Origin: an uncultured Dorea sp.
GTDB lineage: Bacteria > Bacillota > Clostridia > Lachnospirales > Lachnospiraceae
DNA length: 54,958 bases
NCBI GenBank assembly: GCA_910584265.1
Contig: CAJTZE010000021.1
Location: forward strand, 1-54,958
Reading direction: 5' to 3'
Positions 9,367 through 19,252 of the stretch are shown piece by piece. Positions within the stretch are counted from its first letter, which is position 1. Each line of letters begins with the position of its first letter. The notes below the pieces were generated by a model. That model was not told the origin of the DNA. It was given only the letters and a program-made list of their open reading frames with translations, and ran no database searches. A program made the translations under genes and the position numbers.

Positions 9367-10497
9367 ATGGAACGGCTGGACAAATTAAGAGCGGAGCTTG
9401 ATGAGCTTGACGCCCAGATGGTCACTCTCTATGAAAAGAGGATGGCGGTCTGTGAGCAGGTTGGAGAACTTAAAATAGAAGAAGGCAGGAAGGTATTTGA
9501 TAAAAAAAGGGAAAAGGAGAAACTTAACTGTGTAACAAAAAATGCCAAAGATGCATTTTTTAAGAAAGGCCTTACGGAAATGTTCGAGCAGCTGATGAGC
9601 CAGAGCAGAAAACTGCAGTATCAGCTATTGACAAAGAAGGGAGCCCTTGGAAGGCTTCCCTTTATCGGGGTAGACGAGCTGGACTGGGAAAATTCCAGAA
9701 TTGTGTTTCAGGGAACAGACGGCGCCTATTCTCAGGCGGCCATGCAGCAGTATTTCAGGGAGGACGTGAACAGCTTCCATGTACAGACCTTCCGGGACGC
9801 GATGGAGGCGATAGAGGAAGGGTCGGCGGATTTTGCAGTGCTTCCCATTGAGAATTCCTCGGCCGGAGTGGTCAATGAGGTGTATGACCTTCTGGTAGAA
9901 TTTGAGAATTATATTGTAGGAGAGATAGTGCTTCCGATCAATCATTATCTTGTGGGGACGGAGAATACAGCGATAGAGACTATTGAGAGGGTATATTCCC
10001 ATCCGCAGGCGCTGATGCAGAGCTATAAGTTTCTGGATGAGCACAGTGAATGGCAGCAGATCGGTGCGGCAAATACGGCGGTTGCGGCAAAAAAGATACT
10101 GGAGGAGAATGACCCGTCTCAGGCCGCGATCTGCAGCGAGCACGCGGCAAAGATTTACGGGCTGAAGATCCTTAAGAAGCAGATTAACCACAACCGCAGT
10201 AATTCTACCAGATTCATTGTGGTTACGAACCAGAAGATTTTCTTAAAGAATGCAAAGAAAATCAGCATCTGCTTTGAAGTGGCCCACGAGAGCGGCTCTT
10301 TATATCATCTGCTGGCACATTTTATTTACAATGACTTGAATATGACAAGGATCGAGTCCAGGCCGGTGGAGGGACGGGCCTGGGAATACCGGTTCTTTGT
10401 GGATTTTGAAGGCAATATGAGCCAGCCTGCGGTGAAGAATGCAATACGGGGCCTGAGGGAAGAGTCCAAGAGCTTGAAGATACTTGGAAATTATTAA
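9367..10497 (+). CDS. pheA: bifunctional chorismate mutase/prephenate dehydratase (P-protein)
   Basis: PheA converts chorismate to prephenate and then to phenylpyruvate in phenylalanine synthesis. The order of parts is an AroQ-type helical chorismate mutase (about 1-85, starting LDKLRAELDELDAQMVTLYEKR), a prephenate dehydratase (about 105-285, with the NSTRF catalytic motif), and a C-terminal ACT domain with an ESRP motif that in known enzymes binds phenylalanine for feedback inhibition. I start it at 9367 behind AGAGGAG; the ATG at 9340 has no Shine-Dalgarno. The length of 376 residues is normal. Confidence 0.95.
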   Translation: MERLDKLRAELDELDAQMVTLYEKRMAVCEQVGELKIEEGRKVFDKKREKEKLNCVTKNAKDAFFKKGLTEMFEQLMSQSRKLQYQLLTKKGALGRLPFIGVDELDWENSRIVFQGTDGAYSQAAMQQYFREDVNSFHVQTFRDAMEAIEEGSADFAVLPIENSSAGVVNEVYDLLVEFENYIVGEIVLPINHYLVGTENTAIETIERVYSHPQALMQSYKFLDEHSEWQQIGAANTAVAAKKILEENDPSQAAICSEHAAKIYGLKILKKQINHNRSNSTRFIVVTNQKIFLKNAKKISICFEVAHESGSLYHLLAHFIYNDLNMTRIESRPVEGRAWEYRFFVDFEGNMSQPAVKNAIRGLREESKSLKILGNY

Positions 10498-10515
10498 ATA
10501 GAAGAAGGAATGTGA

Positions 10516-11823
10516 GTGAAAATGAGAGTAAATGAACTGATGCTGTACCGTCATATGGAGCAGGAGAAGATTCTGCATGATATTGCATTTCTGGCGGCAA
10601 ATTATAACAGTGATTTCTATAACAAGGAAGATTTGAGAGGGCTGTTGTTTGACTGTGCAAATGAGATTCTGGAGCTTGCGGTCAGTCATGGGCTGGAGGG
10701 AAATCTGTGGCATGATTACCTGACCTTCCTGCTTGCAAGTGATGAAAATGCTTACAGCACCTCCTGCGAGATCGTAGGAGAGATATCCGGCAGCATCAAT
10801 CGGGCGGCGCTGCATGATTTCGCTATTTTTAAAGAGCTGTTTGATTATGATTTTTCAGGGCTGGAGAAGGAGCTCCAATCTGACTGCATGTCTATGCTGC
10901 AGGATTTTACGGCCTCGAACGGACATGGAAGCGTGTTCAATAAGAGAATCCGGGACCGGATCTGTGAGCTGAGTATCGGTCTTTCAGATGCGGGGGATAC
11001 GGAAGAGTTCAGAAAGATCCTGACGCAGTTTTATAAGGAATTCGGCGTGGGCAAATTCGGCCTCCACAAGGCATTCCGGGTGGAACACGAGGCAGAAGGC
11101 GCTCAGATCGTGCCAATCACGAAGACTGCCCATGTGCATCTGGACGATCTGGTTGGATATGAGACTGCCAAGAATAAGCTTATTGAAAATACAGAGGCAT
11201 TTGTTAACGGAAGAAAGGCGAATAACTGCCTTCTGTACGGCGATGCAGGAACCGGGAAATCCACATCCATCAAAGCGGTCTTAAACCAATATTATGACCG
11301 GGGGCTAAGGATGATCGAGGTGTATAAGCACCAGTTTCAGGATTTGAATGATATCATCGCGCAGGTGAAAAACCGGAACTATAAGTTTATCATTTACATG
11401 GATGACTTATCCTTTGAGGAATTTGAGACGGAGTATAAGTATCTGAAGGCGGTGATTGAGGGAGGTCTGGAGAGAAAGCCGGAGAATATACTGATTTATG
11501 CTACTTCAAATAGAAGGCATCTGGTAAGGGAGACCTTCCGGGATAAGGCTGACCGGGATGAGGAGCTGCATACCAATGATACGGTGCAGGAAAAGCTGTC
11601 TCTGGCGGCAAGATTCGGGGTGAGCATTTATTTCGGCAAGCCGGATAAGAAGCAGTTTCAGGAGATCGTGAGACAGCTGGCGGCAAGGAGTGAGCTTCCT
11701 GTCACGGAGGAAGAGCTTCTCCTTGAAGCGAACAAATGGGAGCTTTCCCACGGAGGGATGTCCGGAAGGACAGCGAGACAGTTTGTGGATTATCTGCTGG
11801 GAACAAGGGGATATGAGATATGA
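10516..11823 (+). CDS. AAA+ ATPase, DUF815 family
   Basis: The product has about 435 residues. The N-terminal half (1-210) is helical and unassigned; the C-terminal half is a P-loop ATPase of the DUF815 type, with Walker A GDAGTGKS near residue 242, Walker B FIIYMDDLSFE near 295, and a sensor-like IYATSNRRH. Function of the family is not established. The start is either GTG 10516 (5 bases after GAAGGAA) or ATG 10522. It follows pheA by about 18 bases and overlaps the next gene by 4 bases, so the two are translationally coupled. Confidence 0.85.
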   Translation: MKMRVNELMLYRHMEQEKILHDIAFLAANYNSDFYNKEDLRGLLFDCANEILELAVSHGLEGNLWHDYLTFLLASDENAYSTSCEIVGEISGSINRAALHDFAIFKELFDYDFSGLEKELQSDCMSMLQDFTASNGHGSVFNKRIRDRICELSIGLSDAGDTEEFRKILTQFYKEFGVGKFGLHKAFRVEHEAEGAQIVPITKTAHVHLDDLVGYETAKNKLIENTEAFVNGRKANNCLLYGDAGTGKSTSIKAVLNQYYDRGLRMIEVYKHQFQDLNDIIAQVKNRNYKFIIYMDDLSFEEFETEYKYLKAVIEGGLERKPENILIYATSNRRHLVRETFRDKADRDEELHTNDTVQEKLSLAARFGVSIYFGKPDKKQFQEIVRQLAARSELPVTEEELLLEANKWELSHGGMSGRTARQFVDYLLGTRGYEI

Positions 11824-13523
11824 CGGGATATCAATTGAAAATAACTATTAAAGGAAGTAAGCCGCCGATCTGGCGCAGGGTGGTCGTACCGCAGAGGATC
11901 AGCTTTGCTGATCTGGATGCTGTGATTGAGTGTATCTTTGGATGGGAGCATGCGCATCTATATGAATTTTATTTTCCGAAGGAGAGGGTGTATATCTCCA
12001 TGCCGGATGACTTTGACAGCGATTTCGGTGCTGATTTTGACGAGAAGTTTGACGCGGATAAGGCATGTATTGACAGCTGGATAGAGGCAGGGGATAAATT
12101 TGAATATACCTATGATTTTGGAGATAACTGGGAGCATACGGTTCTGGTGGAGAAGCTTGTGCCTTATGAAAACAGATATGCTTACGTGATAAAATCAAAA
12201 GGACCTTATATGATTGAGGATTGCGGCGGTATCTGGGACTTTTATGAATATATAGACGAAGCCTGTGAATTTGATTTGGATGAGGCAAACGAAAAATTAA
12301 AGCATATGGAGTTTGAAGAATTTGAAGATTCGGAAGATTTCAGAGGTGACGGCCGGAGAGGCGGGCAGGAAGTGTATGAAGACTTTTTCAGGAAGCTTCG
12401 GTATGAAATGGCCGGCGGTGAACGTATTCCTCCGCTGGAGCTATTGCTAAAGGATGTGTTTTCGGGCTATAAGAAAGAGAATCTGGTCATGATTGCGAAA
12501 CTTCACGGCTTCAGCAGATATAGTAAGTTTAAGAAAAATGAGCTGGCAGAATGGCTGGCAAACCATCTGCTTGATAAAGTTTATATGAAGCATATGCTGG
12601 AATCCATCACGAGGTATGAAATCCAGCATTTTGAAGCGTCGATGGAGGGCGGCGAATTTATTAGCGAGGAACTGGTGTCGGAATCTTTGTTCCTTTGCAG
12701 CTATGGAGCATATAATCCTTTATCTGGCATGCTTCAGATTCCGAAAGATGTAAGGGAAAAGTATCAGAAGCTCTGTACGCTGGATTTTCGGCAAAAGCTG
12801 GAGAAAGAATGGAAGCTGATTGATTATTGTGACAGTGCCGTTTATTTGTATGGGATTATACCGGTCAATAAGCTTATTGAAATTTATCAGCATTATGAAG
12901 AGGAGACAGTTAAGGAAGATGCTGTTTACGCGATAGCTGAGAAATTTGACGGAGAAATCGGAGAGGGCTTTCTTCATGAAGAAATGTTGATGGAAGGACA
13001 GTTTTTAGAGGACGGCATCTGTCAGGCTTTGCTGGAAGACCAGAAGGATATTCCGTACTATATTCCAAAGGACAAAGAAGAATTCCTGATGTATGGGGAG
13101 GAAGAATGTCAGGAGCCGGATGAGCATACGGGGAAATTTATAATATATCTGCAGGACAGATATAGATTGGACTATACGGAAGCTCTTATGGTTTTCTATG
13201 AGCTGCAGTCAGCAATCAGGGCAAACTTCCAGATTCCGAGATTACTGGGGCTTCTGGCGGATATGCTGGCAGACTGGCACAAGGGGCTAAATGGAAGGAA
13301 AGATATAAAAGAGGCGGAAACCCAGCTTAAGAACCTGCAGAATTATACCAGAGTAATACGATACAGAGGATATACACAGAAGGAATATCTGAATATGCAG
13401 AGTCCGGAGCGGATGCAGAGAGGAAAGGTGATTGCATTTCCGGGAAACAAGAAGATATACCCCAATGATCCATGTCCCTGTGGCAGCGGAAAGAAATATA
13501 AGAAATGTTGTGGCAAAAAATAA
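11820..13523 (+). CDS. pRiA4b ORF-3-like protein with C-terminal SEC-C zinc motif
   Basis: The 567-residue protein starts with a plasmid pRiA4b ORF-3-like domain (IKGSKPPIWRRVVVP, then GWEHAHLYEF and YDFGDNWEH, residues 5-150). A long central region has no match I recognise. It ends in a SEC-C zinc motif (PCPCGSGKKYKKCC). SEC-C tails are known from SecA and other proteins as metal- and partner-binding modules. The ATGA overlap with the DUF815 ATPase suggests a complex or a shared process. The central part is acidic and helix-rich. Function is unknown. Confidence 0.83.
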   Translation: MTGYQLKITIKGSKPPIWRRVVVPQRISFADLDAVIECIFGWEHAHLYEFYFPKERVYISMPDDFDSDFGADFDEKFDADKACIDSWIEAGDKFEYTYDFGDNWEHTVLVEKLVPYENRYAYVIKSKGPYMIEDCGGIWDFYEYIDEACEFDLDEANEKLKHMEFEEFEDSEDFRGDGRRGGQEVYEDFFRKLRYEMAGGERIPPLELLLKDVFSGYKKENLVMIAKLHGFSRYSKFKKNELAEWLANHLLDKVYMKHMLESITRYEIQHFEASMEGGEFISEELVSESLFLCSYGAYNPLSGMLQIPKDVREKYQKLCTLDFRQKLEKEWKLIDYCDSAVYLYGIIPVNKLIEIYQHYEEETVKEDAVYAIAEKFDGEIGEGFLHEEMLMEGQFLEDGICQALLEDQKDIPYYIPKDKEEFLMYGEEECQEPDEHTGKFIIYLQDRYRLDYTEALMVFYELQSAIRANFQIPRLLGLLADMLADWHKGLNGRKDIKEAETQLKNLQNYTRVIRYRGYTQKEYLNMQSPERMQRGKVIAFPGNKKIYPNDPCPCGSGKKYKKCCGKK

Positions 13524-13539
13524 CAGACACGATTAAAAG

Positions 13540-13578
13540 AAAGCGCGGCTTTGTGCGGTCTCACAAAAGCTGCGCTTT
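13540..13578. terminator. bidirectional terminator between convergent genes
   Basis: AAAGCGCGGCTTTGTG (13540-13555) pairs with CACAAAAGCTGCGCTTT (13562-13578) with one bulge. The T-rich side (CTTTTAAT) lies on the minus strand, so it mainly ends rqcH; it also separates the rightward operon. Confidence 0.7.
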
Positions 13579-13613
13579 GCATATTACATATAATCTGATT
13601 CATAAGCAGACGG

Positions 13614-15353
13614 CTAAGATTCCAGTAATGTCAGAGCGGAGATATCGGAATCTATCACCAGCGAGTAGTTGGTATGGTAGATGACGAAGCCTGGTCTCGC
13701 GCCGTTTACTTTCTTTACATGCTTTTTTTCGATATAATCAATCTCTACCTTGTCACTTCCCCGGTTTTTGGAGTAATAAGCGGCCAGCCTTCCCGCTTCC
13801 TCAAATACCCGGTCGGGAAGTTCTCTTCCGCCGGATTTGACGATGACGTGGGAGCCGGGAGCGCCCTTGGCGTGGAACCACCAGTCATTTCCGGATGCAA
13901 AATGAAAGGTCAGCTCCTCGTTTTGGAAATTATTCTTGCCCACATACATGTGACAGCCGTCGCTGGACAGATAGTGGAGGGGCCGGCTCTTTAGCTTTAC
14001 TTTTTTCTTGGTAAATCTGCGCCGGATGTATCCGCTCTCAGTTAATTCTTCTTTTATCTGTGCTAGATCGTCCTCGTTCTGTGCAATATCTAATGAATTG
14101 CCTACAGATTCCAAGTAGGTGATATCATCCCTTGTTTCCTTGATCAATTCACTGAGCGCCTCGAAGGTGCGCTTCTGCTTATTGTATTTTGCGAAATAAC
14201 GCTGGGCATTTTCCTTGGGCGTCTTAGCGGCGTCAAGAGGAATCTTCACCATCTCATTGGTATAGTAGTTTAGTGCCTCTAAGCTCTTAGCGCCGTCCTC
14301 CAGATTATAACCGTAAACATTGATCAGTTCTCCGTATATTTTATATTTTTCCCGGCCCTCGGTGTCTGCAAGCTGTCTGGACTGCAGGTCAAATTTCTTG
14401 CGGTTCCGCTCCAGAGCTGTCTGGACAATTCTGCGTAAATCTACAGATTTCTGCCTGATTCTGGTTATGGTATTCTTCTCCGCATAGTAGGCGGCAAGAA
14501 GGGAAGAAACCAAGACAGCGTCTTTCTTTTCATAGGAGCTGTAATGTGTCAGAGGCAGGCAGGAAAACTCCTTTGGAACACCGTTTTCATAATAGACTGC
14601 AGGAGTAAAGCTCCCGCTTTTTATATCGTCAAAATATATGGTGAACTGATTAAACAAATGCAGCAGGACATCTTCGGATAAATCCTTTGCAGATCTATTG
14701 GAATCAATACCTGCCAGATAGCAGACCTCCTCAGCAGCTACAGGGCTGATACCGGTAAAGCTGGTGTAGACTGCTTTCCCTACCGGCATGGGCTTGGCAA
14801 GAAGGGTATCTGTAAAAGCTTCTCTGGAGACCGTTAAAGGATCCAGCTTGTTCATAGTATCCGGAATAAAGTAATCCCTTCCGGGCAGCACTTCCCTGAC
14901 AGAGCTCATCTGGGCGGATACATGTTTGATACTGTCGATGATCCGGTCCTTGTCATCGCAGAAAATAATATTGCTGTGCTTGCCCATGATTTCAATTATC
15001 AGCTTCTTTCTGCATAAATCGCCCATTTCATCCAGATGCTCGATATGAAAGCAGATGATGCGCTCCAATCCCGGCTGGCTAATGTCCACGATCCTGCCGC
15101 TGCCGATATGCTTCCTTAGGAGCATGCAGAAATTCGGCGCGGTCATGGGACTTTTTTTGTTTTCCTCTGTCAGATAGATCAGCGGAAGGGATGCGCTGGC
15201 CGATATATATAGGCGGCGCTGGCCGCCGGGGGTTTTGATGGTGAGGAGCAGCTCGTCTGTCTCTGGCTGCGCGATCTTATGGATCCTTCCGTCCTGTAAT
15301 GTATGCTGCAGCTCCTGCGTAAGAGCAGCAACTGTAATTCCGTCAAATGCCAT
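13614..15353 (-). CDS. rqcH: Rqc2-homologue RqcH (NFACT / fibronectin-binding-like protein)
   Basis: RqcH of Firmicutes binds stalled 50S subunits carrying peptidyl-tRNA and recruits tRNA-Ala to add C-terminal alanine tails for degradation. The 579-residue protein has the full family layout: NFACT-N domain (MAFDGITVAALTQEL at the start), helix-hairpin region, a long coiled coil around 290-440, and the NFACT-R domain with DWWFHAKGAPGSHVI near 490. Older annotations call it a fibronectin-binding protein. The ATG at 15353 follows AAAGGA. It has its own promoter. Confidence 0.93.
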   Translation of the reverse strand: MAFDGITVAALTQELQHTLQDGRIHKIAQPETDELLLTIKTPGGQRRLYISASASLPLIYLTEENKKSPMTAPNFCMLLRKHIGSGRIVDISQPGLERIICFHIEHLDEMGDLCRKKLIIEIMGKHSNIIFCDDKDRIIDSIKHVSAQMSSVREVLPGRDYFIPDTMNKLDPLTVSREAFTDTLLAKPMPVGKAVYTSFTGISPVAAEEVCYLAGIDSNRSAKDLSEDVLLHLFNQFTIYFDDIKSGSFTPAVYYENGVPKEFSCLPLTHYSSYEKKDAVLVSSLLAAYYAEKNTITRIRQKSVDLRRIVQTALERNRKKFDLQSRQLADTEGREKYKIYGELINVYGYNLEDGAKSLEALNYYTNEMVKIPLDAAKTPKENAQRYFAKYNKQKRTFEALSELIKETRDDITYLESVGNSLDIAQNEDDLAQIKEELTESGYIRRRFTKKKVKLKSRPLHYLSSDGCHMYVGKNNFQNEELTFHFASGNDWWFHAKGAPGSHVIVKSGGRELPDRVFEEAGRLAAYYSKNRGSDKVEIDYIEKKHVKKVNGARPGFVIYHTNYSLVIDSDISALTLLES

Positions 15354-15434
15354 TGTGATATGTCCTTTCTTACAAATATAGAGACCGCATTCGATGCTGT
15401 AAATAGCAGCGCCGCTCTATATGGGTCTAGAGGT

Positions 15435-15463
15435 ATCATAGCATAGATTCTCTGCCGGGACAA
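15435..15463 (-). promoter_or_regulatory. rqcH promoter
   Basis: On the minus strand TTGTCC (15463-15458) and TATGAT (15440-15435) are separated by 17 bases. Transcription would start near 15428, about 75 bases before the rqcH start codon. Confidence 0.65.
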
Positions 15464-15469
15464 ATGAAA

Positions 15470-16663
15470 TCAATAGTTCATCCGCTGGCTTCTCTGTATG
15501 CCGAATTTTTTCATGCGGTATTGAAGGTTCGATCTGGAATATCCTAAAACGGAAGCTGTTTTTGAGACATTCCAATTATTCTGCTTCAGAGTCTGTATGA
15601 TATTTTCCTTTTCTGTGTTTGACAGAGAGCCTTTTAAATCAATGCAGGCGGCATCTCCCCGGGAACCTAAATGCTGCCGGAACATCTCGGGCAGATCTGA
15701 CGGAGTGATTTCTTCTCCGTCATCCATGAGCAGTACCATGACGCTTTCAATAATATGATTCAGTTCACGAATGTTTCCAGGCCATGAATAAGCCTTTAAT
15801 AATTGAAGGGCATCCCCGGTAACATTCGGATATATGCCGTATAATCCGCTGAGATTCGATATGGCATTTTCTACCAGAAGCGGGAGATCTTCTATGTGTT
15901 CCCTTAAAGGAGGAATATTGATCTGTATTACCGACAGCCTATAGTACAGGTCCTGACGGAGAGTGCCTTCCTGGATACACTTGTGCGGTTCTACATTGCA
16001 GGCACTGATGATGCGGCACTGCATTTTCTTTGCGGTGTTTCCCCCAACGCGCCGGAACTGAAGCTCTTGAAGCACGCGGAGAAGCTTGACCTGAAGATTG
16101 ATCGGCATAGAGTTAATTTCATCCAGAAATAAGGTTCCGTCCTGACATTCCTCTATCAGGCCCGGTGTCGTAACAGCTCCGGTATATGCACCCTTTTCCG
16201 TGCCGAAAAGCGTGCTTTCAAGCAGTGTTTCAGGAATGGCGGCACAGTTGATCGCTATAAAGGGTCTGGTGTTCCTGCTGCTGGCATTGTGGATGCTCTG
16301 GGCAAAAAGTTCTTTCCCGGTGCCTGTCTCTCCATAGAGCAGGACAGAGGACGACAGATTGCTTACCCGTATTGCGATTTTCTTGGCAGCTTTCATTTGG
16401 GGGCTGCTGCCGAGTATATCATCAAACACGTATTTTGCAGTTTTGCCGGAGCGTTTTGAATTGAATTCCGCGCGCAGGTGTGAGGTATTGGAGATCATTC
16501 GGTTGATCCAGTCATTGGTAAAGAGGGTTGCGATTGCGCCTTTTATCTTACCGTCACGGATAAAGGGGTAACCGCTGCTGATCTGCCGTTCATGGTTTTC
16601 GTCAAAGTCAGCTATGCGGTGATTGCAATGGCGGGGGCGTGCCTGTCCATCTTCGGCGGGCAT
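15470..16663 (-). pseudogene. sigma-54-dependent transcriptional activator, 5'-truncated
   Basis: The C-terminal two thirds of a bacterial enhancer-binding protein are present. These are the end of a PAS-like sensor segment (ENHERQISSGYPF), the AAA+ sigma-54 interaction domain with Walker A GETGTGKE, the GAYTGA loop that contacts sigma-54, Walker B TLFLDEIN, the R-finger region, and a Fis-type helix-turn-helix (NVSKTASVLGYSRSNLQYR). Homology begins only near 16600; family members usually have another 200 or more residues of sensor. The frame upstream (to 16663) lies in ABC-transporter sequence. The regulator is therefore cut at its 5' end, without a natural start or promoter. Confidence 0.82.
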
Positions 16664-17701
16664 ATGACACTGGGGACGCTGGCATCCTTCCTGCAGTTTT
16701 CACGCTCTTTCAACCAGCCGATTTCACAGCTTTCACAGCAGCTGAATTCTATCATTATGGCGATTGCGGGGGCAGAGAGGATTTTTGGACTATTGGATGA
16801 AGAGCCGGAAAAAGACAGCGGATATGTGAAGCTGGTGAATGCACGCTATGATGAAAAGGGAAATCTGGCCGAGGTTCCGGATAGGACCGGTGTGTGGGCG
16901 TGGAAGCATTATCATAAGGCAGATCATACGACTACCTATCAGCCGATGCAGGGGGATGTGGTATTTGATCATGTGGATTTTGGATACACCGATGGAAAAA
17001 CAGTTCTGCACGATATTGAGATTTTTGCAAGACCAGGGCAGAAAGTGGCTTTTGTCGGGGCAACAGGTGCAGGAAAGACGACCATTACCAATCTGCTGAA
17101 CCGGTTTTATGATATTCAGGATGGAAAAATCCGGTACGACGGGATTAACATTAACAAAATCAGGAAGGAAGACTTGCGCCATTCCCTTGGTATTGTTTTA
17201 CAGGACACGCATTTATTTACAGGAACGGTGATGGATAATATCCGGTATGGAAAGCTGGATGCCGCAGAGGAAGAGGTGATACAAGCCGCAAAGCTGGCAA
17301 ATGCCCATGAATTTATTATGAAACTTTCGGATGGGTATCAGACTGTTCTGAAAGGCAGCGGCAGCAGTCTTTCCCAGGGGCAGAGACAGCTCCTGGCAAT
17401 CGCAAGGGTAGCTGTGGCGGACCCTCCTGTGCTGGTTTTAGATGAAGCAACTTCAAGCATTGATACCCGGACAGAGAAGATCGTGCAGGACGGTATGGAC
17501 CAGCTTATGAAAGGCAGGACAGTATTTGTGATCGCCCACAGGCTTTCCACGATCAAAAATTCAGATGTGATCATGGTACTGGATCATGGACGGATTGTGG
17601 AACGGGGAAACCATGAGAGCCTGCTGGCAAAGAAGGGAATGTATTATCAGCTTTATACCGGGAAACTGGAGCAGGAAAGGATCGGGAGGAAGGGCAGATG
17701 A
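16592..17701 (+). pseudogene. ABC exporter (fused permease/ATPase), 5'-truncated
   Basis: The sequence opens in the middle of the transmembrane domain, at the last helices (YAVIAMAGACLSIFGG, then SFLQFSRSFNQPISQ), and continues with a complete nucleotide-binding domain. That domain has Walker A GATGAGKTT, signature LSQGQRQ, Walker B VLVLDEATSS and switch AHRLSTI. Half-transporters of this family have about 600 residues; some 230 N-terminal residues are missing. An ATG at 16592 exists but lies in or beside the junction and has no Shine-Dalgarno. It may have been half of a heterodimeric multidrug-type exporter. It overlaps the following gene by 4 bases. Confidence 0.83.
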
Positions 17702-18186
17702 AAGCATGGGTTTTACACGGTGTTAATGATATGAAACTGGAGAAAATGGATTCTCCGGTGCCGGGAGCCGGTGAGGTGCTGATTGCGGTGAGAGATTCAG
17801 GTATCTGCGGTTCAGATATCCAGAGAGTATATCGGACAGGGGCGCATATTCATCCCATCATTATCGGACATGAGTTTTCCGGAACAGTGGTTGAACTGGG
17901 AGAGGGCGTAGATACGTATTTTGAATGCGTCGGAAGAAATGAAATATTTGCACAGGCAGTAGAGTATACTGCTCCGGCAGGAAATGTGGTTCTGACATGG
18001 AATCCGTCCTTTACACACTGCCGGAAGGACGACTGGCATTATGTGATTGAGAGGCTGGTTCAGAAGCAGATAGCGTCATCAGGACTGATTTCCCATAGAT
18101 TTCCTCTGGAAAAGCTTGCACAGGGTTTGGAAATCATGCATGGTAAATCAGAAGAGTATGTGAGAATAATGGGGGTAATGGACTGA
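17698..18186 (+). pseudogene. zinc-type alcohol (polyol) dehydrogenase with large in-frame internal deletion
   Basis: Zinc-dependent dehydrogenases of this family have about 340 residues; this frame has 162. Residues 1-72 match the GroES-like start (with CGSD and GHEFSGTVVELGEG). At about 17911 the sequence jumps to the end of the Rossmann domain (YFECVGRNEIFAQAVE) and runs to a normal C-terminus. The structural zinc cysteines and the NAD-binding GxGxxG are gone, so the product cannot be an active dehydrogenase. The reading frame is kept. The Shine-Dalgarno GGGAGGAAGG is normal and overlaps the ABC gene. Confidence 0.85.
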
Positions 18187-18202
18187 ACCATTACCTTTTT
18201 TT
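18174..18202 (+). terminator. terminator after the dehydrogenase remnant
   Basis: GGTAATGG (18174-18181) pairs with CCATTACC (18188-18195) around a 6-base loop, followed by seven T. It overlaps the stop codon of the preceding gene. Confidence 0.85.
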
Positions 18203-18242
18203 ATGTGGAGGTATTCATATTTTTATGAGTCTGGCAGATTGG

Positions 18243-18271
18243 TTGACGGAACAAATGAAATGCTTTATAAT
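18243..18271 (+). promoter_or_regulatory. promoter of the yicC-gmk-rpoZ operon
   Basis: TTGACG (18243-18248) and TATAAT (18266-18271) are separated by exactly 17 bases. The leader to yicC is about 80 bases. Confidence 0.8.
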
Positions 18272-18360
18272 GATATATGGAGAATTAGAACTGCGATACC
18301 GGAGCAGGCCAGACAGTTCTATTTTACTATAGATATATAATAGAAGAGAAGGCAGAAGAT

Positions 18361-19242
18361 ATGATTAAAAGTATGACAGGATTCGGACGCGGCGAAGCGT
18401 CGGAAGGCGACCGTAAATTTACGGTTGAGATGAAAGGTGTGAACCACCGCTATCTGGATGTGAATATCCGTATGCCGAAGAAGCTGAATTTCTTTGACAG
18501 CGCGATTCGGACACTCCTGAAGAAGTATGTGACGAGAGGAAAGGTAGATATATTTATTACCTATGAAGATCTTTCGGAGAATCAGGTGTCTTTAAAGTAC
18601 AATGAGACTCTGGCGAAGGAGTATCTGTCCTGCTTTAAGAAGATGGAGGAGGGCTTTGGGCTGGATTATGATGTGCGGGTTTCCACGATTGCCAGATGCC
18701 CGGAGGTTCTTACCATGGAGGAGCAGACGGCGGATGAAGAGGAGCTTTGGAACGGCCTTAAGAGGACGGTAGAGGAAGCGCTGAGGCAGTTTGTGGATAC
18801 CCGGGAGACAGAAGGGGAGAATCTAAAGGCGGATATTATAAATAAGCTGGACGGCATGCTTGAGAAGGTTGCTTACATAGAGGAACGGTCTCCAGAGATT
18901 GTGGCAGAGTACCGCAGGAAGCTAGAGGACAAGGTACGGGAGCTTTTAGAGGATTCACAGATGGATGAGGGCAGGATTGCCGCTGAGGTGGTGATTTTTG
19001 CAGATAAGATCTGTACCGACGAAGAGGTCGTAAGGCTAAAGAGCCATATTACGAATATGAAGGAAACCTTTGCGGCAAAGGAGAGCGGTATCGGCAGGAA
19101 GCTTGATTTTATCGCGCAGGAGATGAACCGTGAGGCCAATACGATTCTTTCTAAGGCAAATGACATCGAGGTATCCAATCGCGCCATTGATCTAAAGACG
19201 GAGATTGAGAAGGTACGTGAACAGATTCAGAATATTGAATAG
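18361..19242 (+). CDS. yicC: YicC family protein (putative endoribonuclease)
   Basis: This 293-residue member of the YicC/DUF1732 family starts with the hallmark MIKSMTGFGRGEA, has a glutamate-rich coiled centre, and ends with the conserved GRKLDFIAQEMNREANTILSKAND segment. E. coli YicC is reported to act on small RNAs as an endoribonuclease; no test can be made here. It is the first gene of an operon with gmk and rpoZ, an order seen in many Firmicutes (often with remA between, which is absent here). Confidence 0.93.
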   Translation: MIKSMTGFGRGEASEGDRKFTVEMKGVNHRYLDVNIRMPKKLNFFDSAIRTLLKKYVTRGKVDIFITYEDLSENQVSLKYNETLAKEYLSCFKKMEEGFGLDYDVRVSTIARCPEVLTMEEQTADEEELWNGLKRTVEEALRQFVDTRETEGENLKADIINKLDGMLEKVAYIEERSPEIVAEYRRKLEDKVRELLEDSQMDEGRIAAEVVIFADKICTDEEVVRLKSHITNMKETFAAKESGIGRKLDFIAQEMNREANTILSKANDIEVSNRAIDLKTEIEKVREQIQNIE

Positions 19243-19252
19243 GAGTACAGGT

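Noticed and set aside
16592..17701. ABC gene as a complete transporter starting at ATG 16592
   Set aside because: The frame begins inside the last membrane helices, lacks a ribosome binding site, and overlaps the truncated activator.
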